DNA from: Brevundimonas sp.
GTDB lineage: Bacteria; Pseudomonadota; Alphaproteobacteria; Caulobacterales; Caulobacteraceae
Direction of reading: 5' to 3'
DNA length: 44,497 nt
Assembly: GCF_016463485.1 (NCBI RefSeq)
Contig: NZ_JAEMRD010000012.1
Coordinates: 1 to 44,497 of the forward strand
In this document: positions 16,161-25,161 of the stretch, one piece after another
Position numbering within the stretch: position 1 is the first letter of the stretch
How the letters are laid out: the number at the start of each line of letters is the position of its first letter
Made by a program: the position numbers and the translations under genes
Notes under the pieces: generated by a model
What the model was told of the DNA's origin: nothing
The model's input: only the letters and a program-made list of their open reading frames with translations
Database searches by the model: none

Positions 16161-18482
16161 CTAGAAGTTGACGCCCAGTCGGACCCCAAACGTCCGGGGC
16201 GGACGATATTGGGCCGTATAGGCACTGGAAGGCGGTCCCGCTGCAGAGCCCCGTGCCGCGCCAGTGCCGGCGTAGAAGGCTGGCACGTCTTCGTCCGTGA
16301 AGTTGTTCACATATCCGGTCAGACGCCAGGCAGCACTCGAATCGTAGGTCAGCGAGATGTCGCCAGTCGTGACGGCATCAGCGAGCATGTAGGGCAGGTA
16401 GTCAGAAGACCCGACCCAGGACTCCGATCGGTACTGACCGCGCAGATTGGCCACCAGCTCGGCCCCGTTGGATAGCGGGAAGGTCTGTTCGATGCCGAAG
16501 GTCGCCGACCAGTCCGGAGCCTGCTGCGCCGGATAGCCGGCGGTGTTCAGGCCCTGGTTGGTCAAAGATCCCGAGATTTCGGTGTCCAGATGCTGCACGT
16601 TGAGGGACAGCAGGGTGTTGTCGGTGACGAGGAACTGCGACTCCAACTCCTGACCCAGGATGTCCACCGATCCGATGTTGGTGGTCAGGAAGACCGAAAC
16701 GGCATAGGCGTTAGGCGTGCCGAACGGCGCGATTCAGTCATCCCGGCCGAACTGCGACAACTGCTGGTCCTTGTACTCGTACTTGAACACTTCAAAGTTC
16801 AGCAGCAGACGACGATCGAAGAAGCGGTTCTTGGAGCCGAGGGTGATCGCGTTAACGTACTCGGGCTCATAGGAGTTGCCCACGACCGTCGTCGGCGTGG
16901 CCCCCGTAGCACCTGGACCGAAGCCCGCGAACGGCGTCGCGAAGAAGAACCCTCCCGCCTTGTAGCCGCGCCCATAGGTCAGATAGAGTAATGAATCCGG
17001 CGCGATGTCCCATTCGGCCCCCAGGTTGTAGGTCACCTCGGACCAATCTTTCTCGGAGTTGATGGTCAGCGACGGTGGGGCCGCGGGGGTGCTGGTGCCG
17101 CCGAACGTCTTGTCGTCGTGCGTGTATCGCAAACCGGACGTCAGGCGGATGTCGTCGGTGACATTCAGGCGAGCAGAGGCGAAGGCGGCCCAGCTCTTGG
17201 TCGTCGAGTTGATGACCTGCCGGGTCGGCGAATTGTTGGGGAAGTTGATCAGGATCTGGAAGTTCGCGTCATCCGAATCGTCCAGCAGGAAGCCGCCGAC
17301 GATGTAGGAGAACCGCGCATCCTCGTTCGAGGCATAACGGGCCTCCAGCGTGTAGCTCTCGCTGGATTCCTGGTTGACCAGGTTAGTGCCACCGACAGTG
17401 ATGGAGTTCAGATCCGTGGTGCGCAGAGCCGGAATGACCGTCAGGGTACCGCCCCACAGATCGACCTCGGCCAGACCGGTCACACCAAAGAAGGTGTTGT
17501 CCATCTTCCCGTCGAAGCGGCAGGGCGAGTTGGCACCGGTCGTGTAGAACCAGTCGTCCCAGTCCAACGAGCCGGTCGAGGTCGGGCTGCGATCGACGCC
17601 ATCGCAACGGTCGTTCACGTCGATCCAGGGATCGCCGCCCAACGGCTTGCCGTCGGTATTGTACTGGCGATAGGGCGGCGGCCCTGCGAGGACAGAGGCA
17701 AAGGTCGAATTCAGTAGAGTCGTGCCGCCGCCCTTGCCGCCCTGATGGTGGTAGTCCAGCCCGAGTTGGAGCGTGACCGCCTCGGTCGGCTCGACCTTGA
17801 AGATCAGGCGGCCCGACTGGCCGACGTCGTCCGAAAGGCCGCTATTATAGTAACCCTCGCGGTCAATGATGTTGAACGCCGCGCGCATCGCCACACGGTC
17901 GTTGAGGGGCACGTTCAGGGCCCCGTTGATGCGCTTGAGGTTGAAGTTACCGGCCTCGACCGTGAGGTTCCCGCTCCGCTCGCCCATGATCGGCGCGTTG
18001 GGGATGATGTTGACCGTACCGCCGGTCTGGTTGCGGCCGTAGAGCGTTCCTTGCGGACCCTTCAGAACTTCGACCCGTTGCAAGTCGTAGTACAGGCCGA
18101 CCGATCCGGCGACGCGGGTGATCGGCACGCCGTCGTAGTTGAAGCCGACGGTCGCGTCCGTGGTCGGGTTCAGCGTGGCGTTGCCGATGCCGCGAATACT
18201 GGTCTGGGGATAGACGTTCGACGACTGGAAGAACTGCACCGAAGGGGCGACCCGTGTCAGGTCGCCGGGGTTGGTTCCGACGTTCTGAAGCTCTTCGGCT
18301 GTGACCGCATCGACCGAGATGGCGGCGCGCTGGGCGCTTTCAGACCGACGCTGGGCCGTGACGATGACTTCTTCGATCTGGGTCGCGCTGGGCTCTCGCG
18401 GAGCGGTCTGCGCCGAGACCTGCGGGGCCGCCATCACGACGACGATGGCCGTCGAACAGGCAAGCAAAATCCTCTGGTTCAT
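16161..18482 (-). pseudogene. TonB-dependent outer-membrane receptor with in-frame TGA
   Basis: A TonB-dependent receptor of about 773 residues. It has a signal peptide (MNQRILLACSTAIVVVMAA), a TonB-box region IEEVIVTAQRR, a plug (AISVDAVTAEELQNVG, then LQRVEVLKGPQGTLYGRNQTGG) and a 22-strand-type barrel ending RPPRTFGVRLGVNF. An in-frame TGA at 16734-16736 (after FGRDD) splits it. The downstream part continues in the same frame (IAPFGTPNAYAV and on to the terminal Phe), so one base change explains it. Without readthrough the last about 190 barrel residues and the terminal Phe are lost. Such receptors import aromatic compounds or siderophores. The start at 18482 has GGGAGG six bases upstream. 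Sequencing error or readthrough cannot be excluded. Confidence 0.8.
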
Positions 18483-18552
18483 TCTCATCCTCCCTCTTGC
18501 GTGCTTGTGCACGCCGGACTCTGCGGCCCCTGATCCCCCCGATTGGGGCAAT

Positions 18553-18570
18553 AATCCCGTTACCGGGAAT
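18553..18570. promoter_or_regulatory. Operator-like palindrome upstream of TonB receptor (site A)
   Basis: AATCC-CGTTACCG-GGAAT, matching the recurring ATTCC-N8-GGAAT motif with one change. It lies 71 bp upstream of the receptor start at 18482. Confidence 0.5.
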
Positions 18571-18590
18571 TGCGCCTTTGGGCAACTCGT

Positions 18591-18608
18591 ATTCCTAAAT
18601 TCAAGAAT
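18591..18608. promoter_or_regulatory. Operator-like palindrome upstream of TonB receptor (site B)
   Basis: ATTCC-TAAATTCA-AGAAT, one change from the recurring motif. Its centre is 38 bp from that of site A, so two regulator dimers could bind side by side in the 229-bp gap between receptor and LigA-like gene. Confidence 0.45.
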
Positions 18609-18711
18609 TCCTCCGGGCACGAATGCACCGGCTCACACGTTAAGCTTAGCAGGTGCTGAGCAGCCATTGATGTTTCGCCCCAACCGCAATGCTTGCGTCC
18701 GCAGACTCCCG

Positions 18712-19002
18712 TCACGTCGAGATGTCCAGCGGCGGCTCTATGGTCGACAGAACGCGGACGTGCTCGACCATCATCGGATAGCTCCAGCCACCCGAAACCT
18801 TGATCCGGAAGGTGAAAAGCAGGAACGGATGCGCGCCGGCAGCGAACATGGCCGCGAAATCCCGCTCCAGCAGCTGACGATGCTCCTCGGCCGACAGCTC
18901 CCGGCCTTCCAGAAAGGCCTTCGGTGCCTCCATGTAGCGGTCAGCTACGGCGTCATCACGCGCGATCTCCCAAAGCGCCTTGTTCACACCATAGCGGCTC
19001 AT
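18712..19002 (-). CDS. LigA-like small subunit of an extradiol-dioxygenase-type complex
   Basis: A 96-residue all-helical protein of the protocatechuate 4,5-dioxygenase alpha (LigA) family. It has SRYGVNKALWEIARDDAVADRYMEAPKAFL (the family's short helices lining the active site) and LSAEEHRQLLERDFAAMFAAGAHPFLLF. In the known enzyme the small subunit caps the LigB active site. Its ATG overlaps the stop of the LigB-like gene (ATGA), which fixes the start and shows translational coupling. Confidence 0.88.
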   Translation of the reverse strand: MSRYGVNKALWEIARDDAVADRYMEAPKAFLEGRELSAEEHRQLLERDFAAMFAAGAHPFLLFTFRIKVSGGWSYPMMVEHVRVLSTIEPPLDIST

Positions 19003-19871
19003 GCCCGGCCTCCGTTGAGCTGGTCTTCGCTCCATTCGAGCAGGATCATCAGCGGCTGGTTCCGCGAAGCCACATAATCGTGGAAAGTCGGCGGCGCGCC
19101 GTCAGCGACCCCGAACGCGAAGATAAAGCCCAGGAACCCCGGCGTGTTGTTGCCTTGGGCGTACATTTCTTCCCAGGAGGAATGGGCCACCAGGTCGTCA
19201 ACGTCATTGCGGAGGATCGCAGCATTGATCGTCCGGTCCCAGTCGCTCTCGGGCCGTTCGCTATGGCGCAACATATAGGGCCCCCCGACACCGTTGGTCA
19301 TATGCCCGGTGCAGATCACCGCCACGCGCAGGTCTTCGTCCCAGTCCTCGACGATCTGGCGAACGAGTCCGCCGACCTTGCGATAACGGCGCGCTGGCGG
19401 CACCGGTGGCGCGAGAAAATTCAGAAAGATCGGTGCGACCGGCAGATCGGCCTGTGGCCTCATGAAGTTCAGTGGCACCGAAAAGGCATGGTCGACGATG
19501 AACTCGTCAGAATAGGCGAAATCCACCTCGTGCTCAAATCCCTGGGTCAGCAGGTGGCGTGCCAGTCGACCCGCGATCGGAGCGTCATAGGTGTCCAGTC
19601 GCCAGTCGCGCTGCTCGTATCCAGGGGGCCCCGCGATCCGCTCGGCCTTGCCGATCAGGAAGGGCGGCATGTTGTTGAAGAAGAACTGGCACAGGTGGTC
19701 GCTGCCGGCCATGACGATCACATCCGGCCGCGCATCCTCCAGCCCCAGGCGCATGCGGGCGATCCCGTCCAGCAGGCGCTGGGCGTCCGGCGAGGGGGGA
19801 TTGGAGCCCTTGCTCAGACCCGGCAGGACCGGGTCGTGCGGAACGACCGATAGGTGAACGATCCTGGCCAT
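18999..19871 (-). CDS. LigB-like large subunit, with altered catalytic residues
   Basis: A 290-residue protein of the class III extradiol dioxygenase (LigB) fold. Two metal-ligand histidines are at the family positions: H12 in VVPHDP and H59 in AGSDHLCQ. The VDHAFSVPL segment keeps H128. By eye alignment, however, the usual GTGGMSH or SGGLSH motif reads CTGHMTN here, putting Asn193 where the catalytic His belongs. The third ligand Glu (SEGIELVMW in the family) aligns with Gly245 in NNTPGFLGF. It may thus be an atypical enzyme of this fold rather than a standard dioxygenase. It is paired with the LigA-like gene and is divergent from the cytochrome b561 operon. Confidence 0.8.
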   Translation of the reverse strand: MARIVHLSVVPHDPVLPGLSKGSNPPSPDAQRLLDGIARMRLGLEDARPDVIVMAGSDHLCQFFFNNMPPFLIGKAERIAGPPGYEQRDWRLDTYDAPIAGRLARHLLTQGFEHEVDFAYSDEFIVDHAFSVPLNFMRPQADLPVAPIFLNFLAPPVPPARRYRKVGGLVRQIVEDWDEDLRVAVICTGHMTNGVGGPYMLRHSERPESDWDRTINAAILRNDVDDLVAHSSWEEMYAQGNNTPGFLGFIFAFGVADGAPPTFHDYVASRNQPLMILLEWSEDQLNGGRA

Positions 19872-20044
19872 GCGTCTGTCGTCTCCCGGTACATGCAGGC
19901 CGTCGTGTGTGCCTGCCGACCGTCATCGACGGCCTTTCCCTGAATAGGATGGCCCCGCCGGTGTCTGTCCAATCGGCAGTTGGGATAGCTGGTATCGATA
20001 AGTCCGACTTGTGACGTGAACCGCCAGAACCGCATTCTTGCGCC

Positions 20045-20674
20045 ATGACCCATGTCCCGACACCATCCGCCCCGACTGATCAGACGGCGTATGCGGAACG
20101 GTATTCCAACGTCGCTATCGCCCTGCACTGGTCGATCGCGGCCCTGGTGCTCACCACCCTTCCGCTGGGCATGTTCGGGGCCGCAAACGACAACCCGGCA
20201 GGCCAGCTGGCCACCGATATTCACAAGCCGATCGGCATCCTGATCCTGGCCCTGACGCTGGTTCGGATCGGCTGGCGGCTGACGCACAGACCGCCGCCCT
20301 TGTCTGACGCCTGTGCAACCCACCTGAAGTGGATCGCGCGGGTCGCGCACGTGTTGTTCTACGTCCTGCTGCTGCTGTTGCCGCTCAGCGGCTGGTGGAT
20401 GAGTTCTGCGGTTCCGATAGAACGCCACCCGATCAACTTCGCCGGCCTGGAAATTCCCTTCCTACCGGTGCCGCGCGGCTGGCCGTCAGCCGGGCCCGCA
20501 CGGATGATGCACGGGAACATGGGCTGGCTGATGATCGGCCTGGTCGTGCTGCACGTCCTGGCGGCGCTCCGTCACCAGTTCATCGACAAGGACAACATCC
20601 TGGCTCGCATGACGCCACCCGCCGTCAGCGGCAAATTCAGCAATCTTCTCAAGACACCGAATAGAGATTCCTAG
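20045..20674 (+). CDS. Cytochrome b561 family membrane protein
   Basis: A 209-residue four-helix membrane protein of the bacterial cytochrome b561 (CybB) family, which binds heme b and passes electrons between quinol and other acceptors. NVAIALHWSIAALVLTTLPLG carries the first heme His. DIHKPIGILILALTLVRIGWRLTH carries the second, and helix 3-4 histidines are in VAHVLFYVLLLLLPLSGWW and GLVVLHVLAALRHQF. It is the first gene of a rightward operon and its stop directly abuts the next ATG. The link to ring degradation is unclear; it may carry electrons for, or oxidise products of, the pathway. Confidence 0.9.
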   Translation: MTHVPTPSAPTDQTAYAERYSNVAIALHWSIAALVLTTLPLGMFGAANDNPAGQLATDIHKPIGILILALTLVRIGWRLTHRPPPLSDACATHLKWIARVAHVLFYVLLLLLPLSGWWMSSAVPIERHPINFAGLEIPFLPVPRGWPSAGPARMMHGNMGWLMIGLVVLHVLAALRHQFIDKDNILARMTPPAVSGKFSNLLKTPNRDS

Positions 20675-21547
20675 ATGACCGATTCCATGACCGAGCGCAC
20701 CGCCCAGGGGCGCGGGCCGCTGCAACAGAAATTCCCGCACGAGCCGGAGCGGATCCGCAAGGCCGCCGAACTGCTGGTGAACATGCGCCGGCGCGAGATC
20801 GAAATCCCCGGAGAGGTCGGCTTCCCCGAAGACACCCGGCCGCGCAATCGCGACGAAGCCCAGCTGATGAACGACATGGTCATCGATCTGCTCGGTTGGC
20901 CGGTGCTGGGCTGGAAATTCTATATCAACGCCACGATCCAGCAGGCCCCCCTGCGCACTCCGATCTATCATATCTGGGACAGTCCGGCCGCCCTGACCGA
21001 GAAGGATTCCCAGCACCGCTGGATCGAACCGGAACTGGCCTTTCGCGCCCTCAAGGACTTCCCGCCCCGCGACAAACCCTACACCTATCTCGAGGTTCTC
21101 GACGGCGGCTTCGAGGCCGTGCCCGTGTTCGAGGTCATCGGGCCACGCTTCCGTTTCGATTCCGCCGCCCATATGCGTCAGGTGGTCAACGGCTACCGCA
21201 TCAACCCCCGCTTTGACGGCCTGGCAGACGGCAATGCCTCGGGCGGCTATGTGGTCGGCACGCCGGTCAAGGACTGGCAGGATCTCGACTGGCTGAAGAT
21301 GCGCGTGACCATGACGGCGGGCGACCAGACCCTGGTCGATACGGTGGGCGGCCATCCCCTGGTCGACCCGTTCATCTCCATGTTCCCCCTGGTCAATCTG
21401 TTGCGCGAGCGCGACGGCATCAAGGCCGGAATGCTGATGGCCACCCACTCCTATTCCGGCTTCCTGCCGGTTCCGGCGGACGCGAAGGTCGTGTCGACCT
21501 TCAGCTATTTCGACCCGATCGAGGCTGTCTTTACCTCGGCGAAGTAG
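20675..21547 (+). CDS. 2-keto-4-pentenoate hydratase-like protein (MhpD/FAH fold)
   Basis: A 290-residue protein with the hydratase/decarboxylase layout. It has an N-terminal helical part (RIRKAAELLVNMRR), the RWIEPELAFRALKDFPPRD and YTYLEVLDGGFEAVPVFEVIGPRF segments that carry the acidic metal ligands in MhpD, then GGYVVGTPV and a C-terminal IKAGMLMATHSYSGF. The family adds water to 2-hydroxypenta-2,4-dienoates made by meta-cleavage. It lies directly after cytochrome b561 and 11 bases before an alpha/beta hydrolase, the usual pair for a lower meta-cleavage route. Confidence 0.75.
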   Translation: MTDSMTERTAQGRGPLQQKFPHEPERIRKAAELLVNMRRREIEIPGEVGFPEDTRPRNRDEAQLMNDMVIDLLGWPVLGWKFYINATIQQAPLRTPIYHIWDSPAALTEKDSQHRWIEPELAFRALKDFPPRDKPYTYLEVLDGGFEAVPVFEVIGPRFRFDSAAHMRQVVNGYRINPRFDGLADGNASGGYVVGTPVKDWQDLDWLKMRVTMTAGDQTLVDTVGGHPLVDPFISMFPLVNLLRERDGIKAGMLMATHSYSGFLPVPADAKVVSTFSYFDPIEAVFTSAK

Positions 21548-21558
21548 CGGGAGCGACC

Positions 21559-22356
21559 ATGCCGTTCGGCCAGGTTCGAGACATTCAGATCTTCTACGAA
21601 GTCGTCGGCTCCGGCCCCCGCCTTCTGTTCATCAACGGCACCAACGCGGACCTGCGGCGCCAGCAGCCGTGGGTCGACAGCCTGAACGACCACTTCACCG
21701 TTCTGCGCTACGACCAGCGTGGACTCGGTCGGACGGAGAAGCCCGACAAACACTACAGCATGGCGGACTATGCCGACGACGCGGCGGCCCTCATGGACGT
21801 CGCCGGCTGGGATCAGGCCTTGGTCCTCGGCGTCTCTTTCGGCGGATCAGTGGCCCAGGAACTGGCGCGGCGGCACCCCGAACGGATCAGCCGCCTGGCG
21901 CTCGCCTGCTCCAATCCCGGTGGGTCCTATGCCTATCCCCTGCTCGCGCTGAGCCAGAAGGACCCCGACACAAGGGCCCGGACCATGCTGTCGCTCGACC
22001 TGCGACAGTCGGCGGAATGGCAGGCGGCGCACCCCGGCGTGACCGAGGCGCTGCTGGAACAGGGGCGGAAGCGCGGCGGATCGCCCGATCCGATTGCCCA
22101 AATGGGGGCCCGTCGCCAGCTCGAAGCCCGCGAAGAGCACGACTCGATCGGCTGGCTGGATCAGATCAAGGTACCGACTGGCCTGTTCGGCGGTCGCTAC
22201 GACGGCCTGGGCACCATTGCCGCCCAGGAGGCTCTGGCGGCCGGCATCCCCGACGCGACTATGCAGCTGTTCGAGGGTGCCCACAGCTTCCTTGGGGAGG
22301 ACAAGACCGCCATCCCGGCCATCGCGGCCTTCCTGAAGGCCGAGATCTCCACCTAG
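21559..22356 (+). CDS. Alpha/beta hydrolase (enol-lactonase or meta-cleavage hydrolase type)
   Basis: A 265-residue alpha/beta hydrolase. The nucleophile elbow is GVSFGGS (Ser93), the oxyanion segment near FINGTNAD, and the strand LRYDQRGLGRTEKP is the family landmark. The likely acid is in GGRYDGLG and the His in FEGAHSFLGED. Resemblance is to 3-oxoadipate enol-lactonases and carbon-carbon meta-cleavage hydrolases; the sequence alone does not decide. It is the third gene of the b561 operon, and its 3' end overlaps the convergent LysR gene by 4 bases. Confidence 0.82.
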   Translation: MPFGQVRDIQIFYEVVGSGPRLLFINGTNADLRRQQPWVDSLNDHFTVLRYDQRGLGRTEKPDKHYSMADYADDAAALMDVAGWDQALVLGVSFGGSVAQELARRHPERISRLALACSNPGGSYAYPLLALSQKDPDTRARTMLSLDLRQSAEWQAAHPGVTEALLEQGRKRGGSPDPIAQMGARRQLEAREEHDSIGWLDQIKVPTGLFGGRYDGLGTIAAQEALAAGIPDATMQLFEGAHSFLGEDKTAIPAIAAFLKAEIST

Positions 22357-23276
22357 TCTCGCCCTGTCCCCGCGGGAACCCCTTCCCCGATCTGTTTCAG
22401 CCGCTGGACCAGCCAGGCGATGGCGGGGTCGTTTTTCCGGCGAGACGACCACTGGGCGATCTCACGGATCGGCGGCAGTGTGAACGGCATCTCGAACAGC
22501 GACAGAGGCAGGAACTCGGCCATCCGCAACGCCAGTCTGCGGTGCATGGTGGCGATCCGATTGGTGCCCACCAGAAGTCCGCCGACAGAGGTGAAGTCCG
22601 CCGCGATGACCTCGACCCGGCGTTCGATCGCTCGCGTCCCGGCCGCCGTCGCCTCATAGCTGGCGGTCTGGCGACCGAACCGCACCGAGACGTGGCCCAG
22701 CGTCTGGTACAGGTCCAGGGTCATCGGCCCGGCCAAGAAAGGGTTGTCGCGCCATCCCGCGATCACGAAATCCTCGGTGAATAAAACCGAGTGCGGATGG
22801 TCGGTCGAGATCACATTGTCGATGCCGATCAGAAGATCGGCGTGCCCTCGCTGAAGAGCGTCCACCGGCTGTTCGACGATCGGCACCAGCTCGAAGCGGA
22901 TGCCCGGCGCCTCGACCGCGCAGGCCACGATGGCCGGCCGCATCAAGGTGTCGAACACATAGTCGGTCGCCATGATCGACAGTGTCCGATCCGACGTCGC
23001 CGCATCGAACGGCTCGGCCACGACGATAGTGGCGCGAATCTGTTCGAGCACCAGCCGAACCGGCTCGATGAGCTCTTCCGCCCGCGGGGTCAGGGTCATG
23101 GTCCGACCGGTCAGTACCAGCAGGTCGTCCCGGAAATATTCCCTCAGCCGGGCCAGGGCGCCGCTCGCCGCCGACTGGCTCATGTTCAGGCGATCGGCGG
23201 CCAGCGACACGCCGCGTTCCTGAAGGAAGGCGTCCAAGGCTATCAGCAGGTTGAGATCAAGTCGCTCGAAACGCAT
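22353..23276 (-). CDS. LysR-family regulator (NodD/NahR-like)
   Basis: A 307-residue LysR-type regulator. It has an N-terminal winged HTH (MRFERLDLNLLIALDAFLQE, then LNMSQSAASGALARLREYF) and a periplasmic-binding-type effector domain. The MRFERLDLNLL start and RTMTLTPRAEEL are typical of the NodD/NahR/LinR subgroup, which responds to flavonoids or aromatic acids. It is convergent with the b561-hydratase-hydrolase operon. It has its own promoter region shared with the divergent TetR gene (203 bp gap), where an operator-like palindrome sits at 23416. Confidence 0.9.
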   Translation of the reverse strand: MRFERLDLNLLIALDAFLQERGVSLAADRLNMSQSAASGALARLREYFRDDLLVLTGRTMTLTPRAEELIEPVRLVLEQIRATIVVAEPFDAATSDRTLSIMATDYVFDTLMRPAIVACAVEAPGIRFELVPIVEQPVDALQRGHADLLIGIDNVISTDHPHSVLFTEDFVIAGWRDNPFLAGPMTLDLYQTLGHVSVRFGRQTASYEATAAGTRAIERRVEVIAADFTSVGGLLVGTNRIATMHRRLALRMAEFLPLSLFEMPFTLPPIREIAQWSSRRKNDPAIAWLVQRLKQIGEGVPAGTGRD

Positions 23277-23415
23277 GGCCCCTCCGCTGCGATGTGAAAC
23301 ATCGGTCTACAGAGTCTGCCGCTCAAAGGCACCACCGCCCATGTCGCGAGAGTCGCCGTGATCACCGGCGATATGACCGTTGACCTCGCCTCCAGGTCCG
23401 TCCACGTTCACGACT

Positions 23416-23432
23416 ATTCTGAAAACAGGAAT
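23416..23432. promoter_or_regulatory. Operator-like palindrome between LysR and TetR genes
   Basis: ATTCT-GAAAACA-GGAAT (outer form TATTC...GAATA), 7-bp spacer. It is 46 bp upstream of the TetR start. Presence in front of the TetR gene makes that protein the best candidate to bind the whole set of sites by autoregulation. Confidence 0.5.
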
Positions 23433-23478
23433 ATGCGTCGGATTGTGTTCTTCGCGGCAAGACGAATAGATTGAGCAC

Positions 23479-24135
23479 ATGACAGCAGTTGTAGCATCCA
23501 AAGACGTCGTTTCGCCCAAGCGTGCCAAAGGTCGGCCAGTGACCGGCGAAAACGATGTCGGCCGCGAACGCTTGATCACGGCGGCCCAGACCCTGTTGAA
23601 GACCCTGCCGCCTGCGCGCGTGACGATCTCTCGCATCGCTCAGGAAGCCGGCGTCGATCCTGCCTTGGTCCGATATTACTTCGGCGACCGGACGCGACTG
23701 CTCATGGCCGTGGCAGCGAAGGTAACGGCGCAGGGACCTCATGCCGGCGGACGGACCCTGGCTCCCCAAGCCGCCTTGATCGAGCACATCCGCAAGACCT
23801 TGGCCCTGGTCCGTTCAGCCCCCTTCATGCACCGGTTGATGATCGAGGAACTGACCGACGCCGGTACCGAGGACAGCCGGGCGCGGACACGGGGCATGAA
23901 CGCCGATCTGGTCGAGTTCTACCGCGAACTGCTCGACGCCGACGCCGGTGAGACCCTGCGTGAGGTTAATCCCCTGTTCCTGCACCTGGTCATCCTTGGG
24001 GCCAGTGACTTCTTCGTATCGGCCGATCCGATCATCACCCCCCTGGTTCCAGCCGATACCGACAAGGAGGCCCTTGCTGCGGAGTTCAACACCTTCTTGG
24101 TCGACCTGCTCCTGAACGGCCTTAAGCCCCGCTAG
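23479..24135 (+). CDS. TetR-family transcriptional regulator
   Basis: A 218-residue TetR-type regulator with a basic N-terminal extension (SPKRAKGRPVTGENDVGRERL). The HTH is at about residues 30-75 (AAQTLLKTLPPARVTISRIAQEAGVDPALVRYYFGDR). A helical ligand-binding domain follows with no recognisable ligand signature. It is divergent from the LysR gene and upstream of the SIP/ABM pair (190 bp gap). An ATTCC/GGAAT-type palindrome lies 46 bp before its start and similar palindromes precede other operons of the region. It is therefore a likely local repressor of the catabolic genes, relieved by a pathway compound (inference). Confidence 0.88.
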   Translation: MTAVVASKDVVSPKRAKGRPVTGENDVGRERLITAAQTLLKTLPPARVTISRIAQEAGVDPALVRYYFGDRTRLLMAVAAKVTAQGPHAGGRTLAPQAALIEHIRKTLALVRSAPFMHRLMIEELTDAGTEDSRARTRGMNADLVEFYRELLDADAGETLREVNPLFLHLVILGASDFFVSADPIITPLVPADTDKEALAAEFNTFLVDLLLNGLKPR

Positions 24136-24325
24136 CAAGCCGCCGACGTTCCCAAAAAGAATTGGATGGGGCCCGCACCGACAGGCGCGGCACCCTTGGG
24201 CGTTCGATCACCCTGCGAGTTTCGGCAAAATCAAAGGGCGGCACACTTGCGAATCATTCTCGAAATTCGATTGAGATATATCTTCGGATATGTTCTTCTA
24301 GGTCGTCTTTGATGCCGAGGTTTCC

Positions 24326-25126
24326 ATGTCCGATCGCCACGCCGTCGTCCGCACCCGCCATGAACTGAAACGCCGTCGTCTGACCGTGATCGCGCGCGAT
24401 CAACTGACGCCGCGCATGGTGCGGGTCACCTTCGCCGGTCCTGACCTGACCGATTTCGTCAGCCTGGGGCACGACGACCACGTCAAGATCTTCTTTCCGG
24501 GCGAAGGCCCTGCCGTCGAACCAACCCTGGGGCTGCGCGGCCCCGTCTATCCGGAAGGCGTCACCCCGCCGCCCATGCGCGATTTCACGCCCAGAAGCTT
24601 TGACCCCGTCACCGGCCTGCTGACCGTCGATTTCGCCCTGCACGAAACGGGACCCGCCACGACATGGGCCGAGACCGCCTCCCCCGGCCAGAGCCTGGCC
24701 ATCGGCGGCCCGCGCGGATCGATGGTCGTTCCGGACGACTTCGACTGGTATCTTCTGGCCGGGGACGAAACCGCCCTGCCCGCCATCGCGCGCCGACTGG
24801 AGCAGCTTCGGCCGGATGCGGTCGTCCTGGTCGTCGTCACCGTGGTGGATGCCGACGACGAGATTTCTCTGCCGACCACGGCAAACACCTCCGTGCGCTG
24901 GGTCCATCGCCCCTCCCGACAGGCCGCCGACCCAAGCCCTCTGCTCGGTGCCCTTGCACAGACGGCGTTGCCCGAAGGCGAAGGCTATGCCTGGATCGCG
25001 GCCGAGAGCGGTGTCGCCAAGGCTGCCCGGGCTCACCTCGTCGAACGTGGTCAAAATCCCTCCTGGCTAAAGGCGGCGGGCTACTGGCGCGCAGGAGACG
25101 TGGCCGTCCACGACCACATCGACTAA
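24326..25126 (+). CDS. Siderophore-interacting (SIP) family flavin reductase
   Basis: A 266-residue flavoprotein of the SIP/ViuB family, a ferredoxin-reductase-like fold that binds FAD and uses NAD(P)H. Visible are MVRVTFAGPDLTDFVSLGHDDHVKIFFPG (FAD domain), MRDFTPRSFDPVTGLLTVDFALHETGPATTWAE (family RxYT-like flavin loop), LAIGGPRGSMVVPDDFDWYLLAGDETALPAI, and a C-terminal WIAAESGVAKAARAHLVERG. Members reduce ferric siderophores. In this cluster, where the ferredoxin reductase at 43829 is broken, it could instead supply electrons to an oxygenase (inference). ABM protein follows after 35 bases. Confidence 0.88.
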   Translation: MSDRHAVVRTRHELKRRRLTVIARDQLTPRMVRVTFAGPDLTDFVSLGHDDHVKIFFPGEGPAVEPTLGLRGPVYPEGVTPPPMRDFTPRSFDPVTGLLTVDFALHETGPATTWAETASPGQSLAIGGPRGSMVVPDDFDWYLLAGDETALPAIARRLEQLRPDAVVLVVVTVVDADDEISLPTTANTSVRWVHRPSRQAADPSPLLGALAQTALPEGEGYAWIAAESGVAKAARAHLVERGQNPSWLKAAGYWRAGDVAVHDHID

Positions 25127-25161
25127 GGGTCACCGAGAAACCGTTCTTGCGGAGCCACGCC

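Noticed and set aside
16161..16760. Frameshift in the TonB receptor.
   Set aside because: The downstream part lies in the same frame as the upstream part; the break is a single in-frame TGA.
19936..19951. Possible further ATTCC/GGAAT operator (TTTCC-N7-GGAT) before the LigB-LigA genes.
   Set aside because: The right half-site is too degenerate to count, though its place in the divergent promoter is suggestive.
24256..24273. ATTCTCGAAATTCGATTG tested as another operator of the shared palindrome.
   Set aside because: The right half-site differs at most positions from GGAAT.
24278..24291. Small hairpin ATATC-TTCG-GATAT upstream of the SIP gene.
   Set aside because: A 5-bp stem is too short to support a terminator or riboswitch; no other conserved RNA feature is visible.
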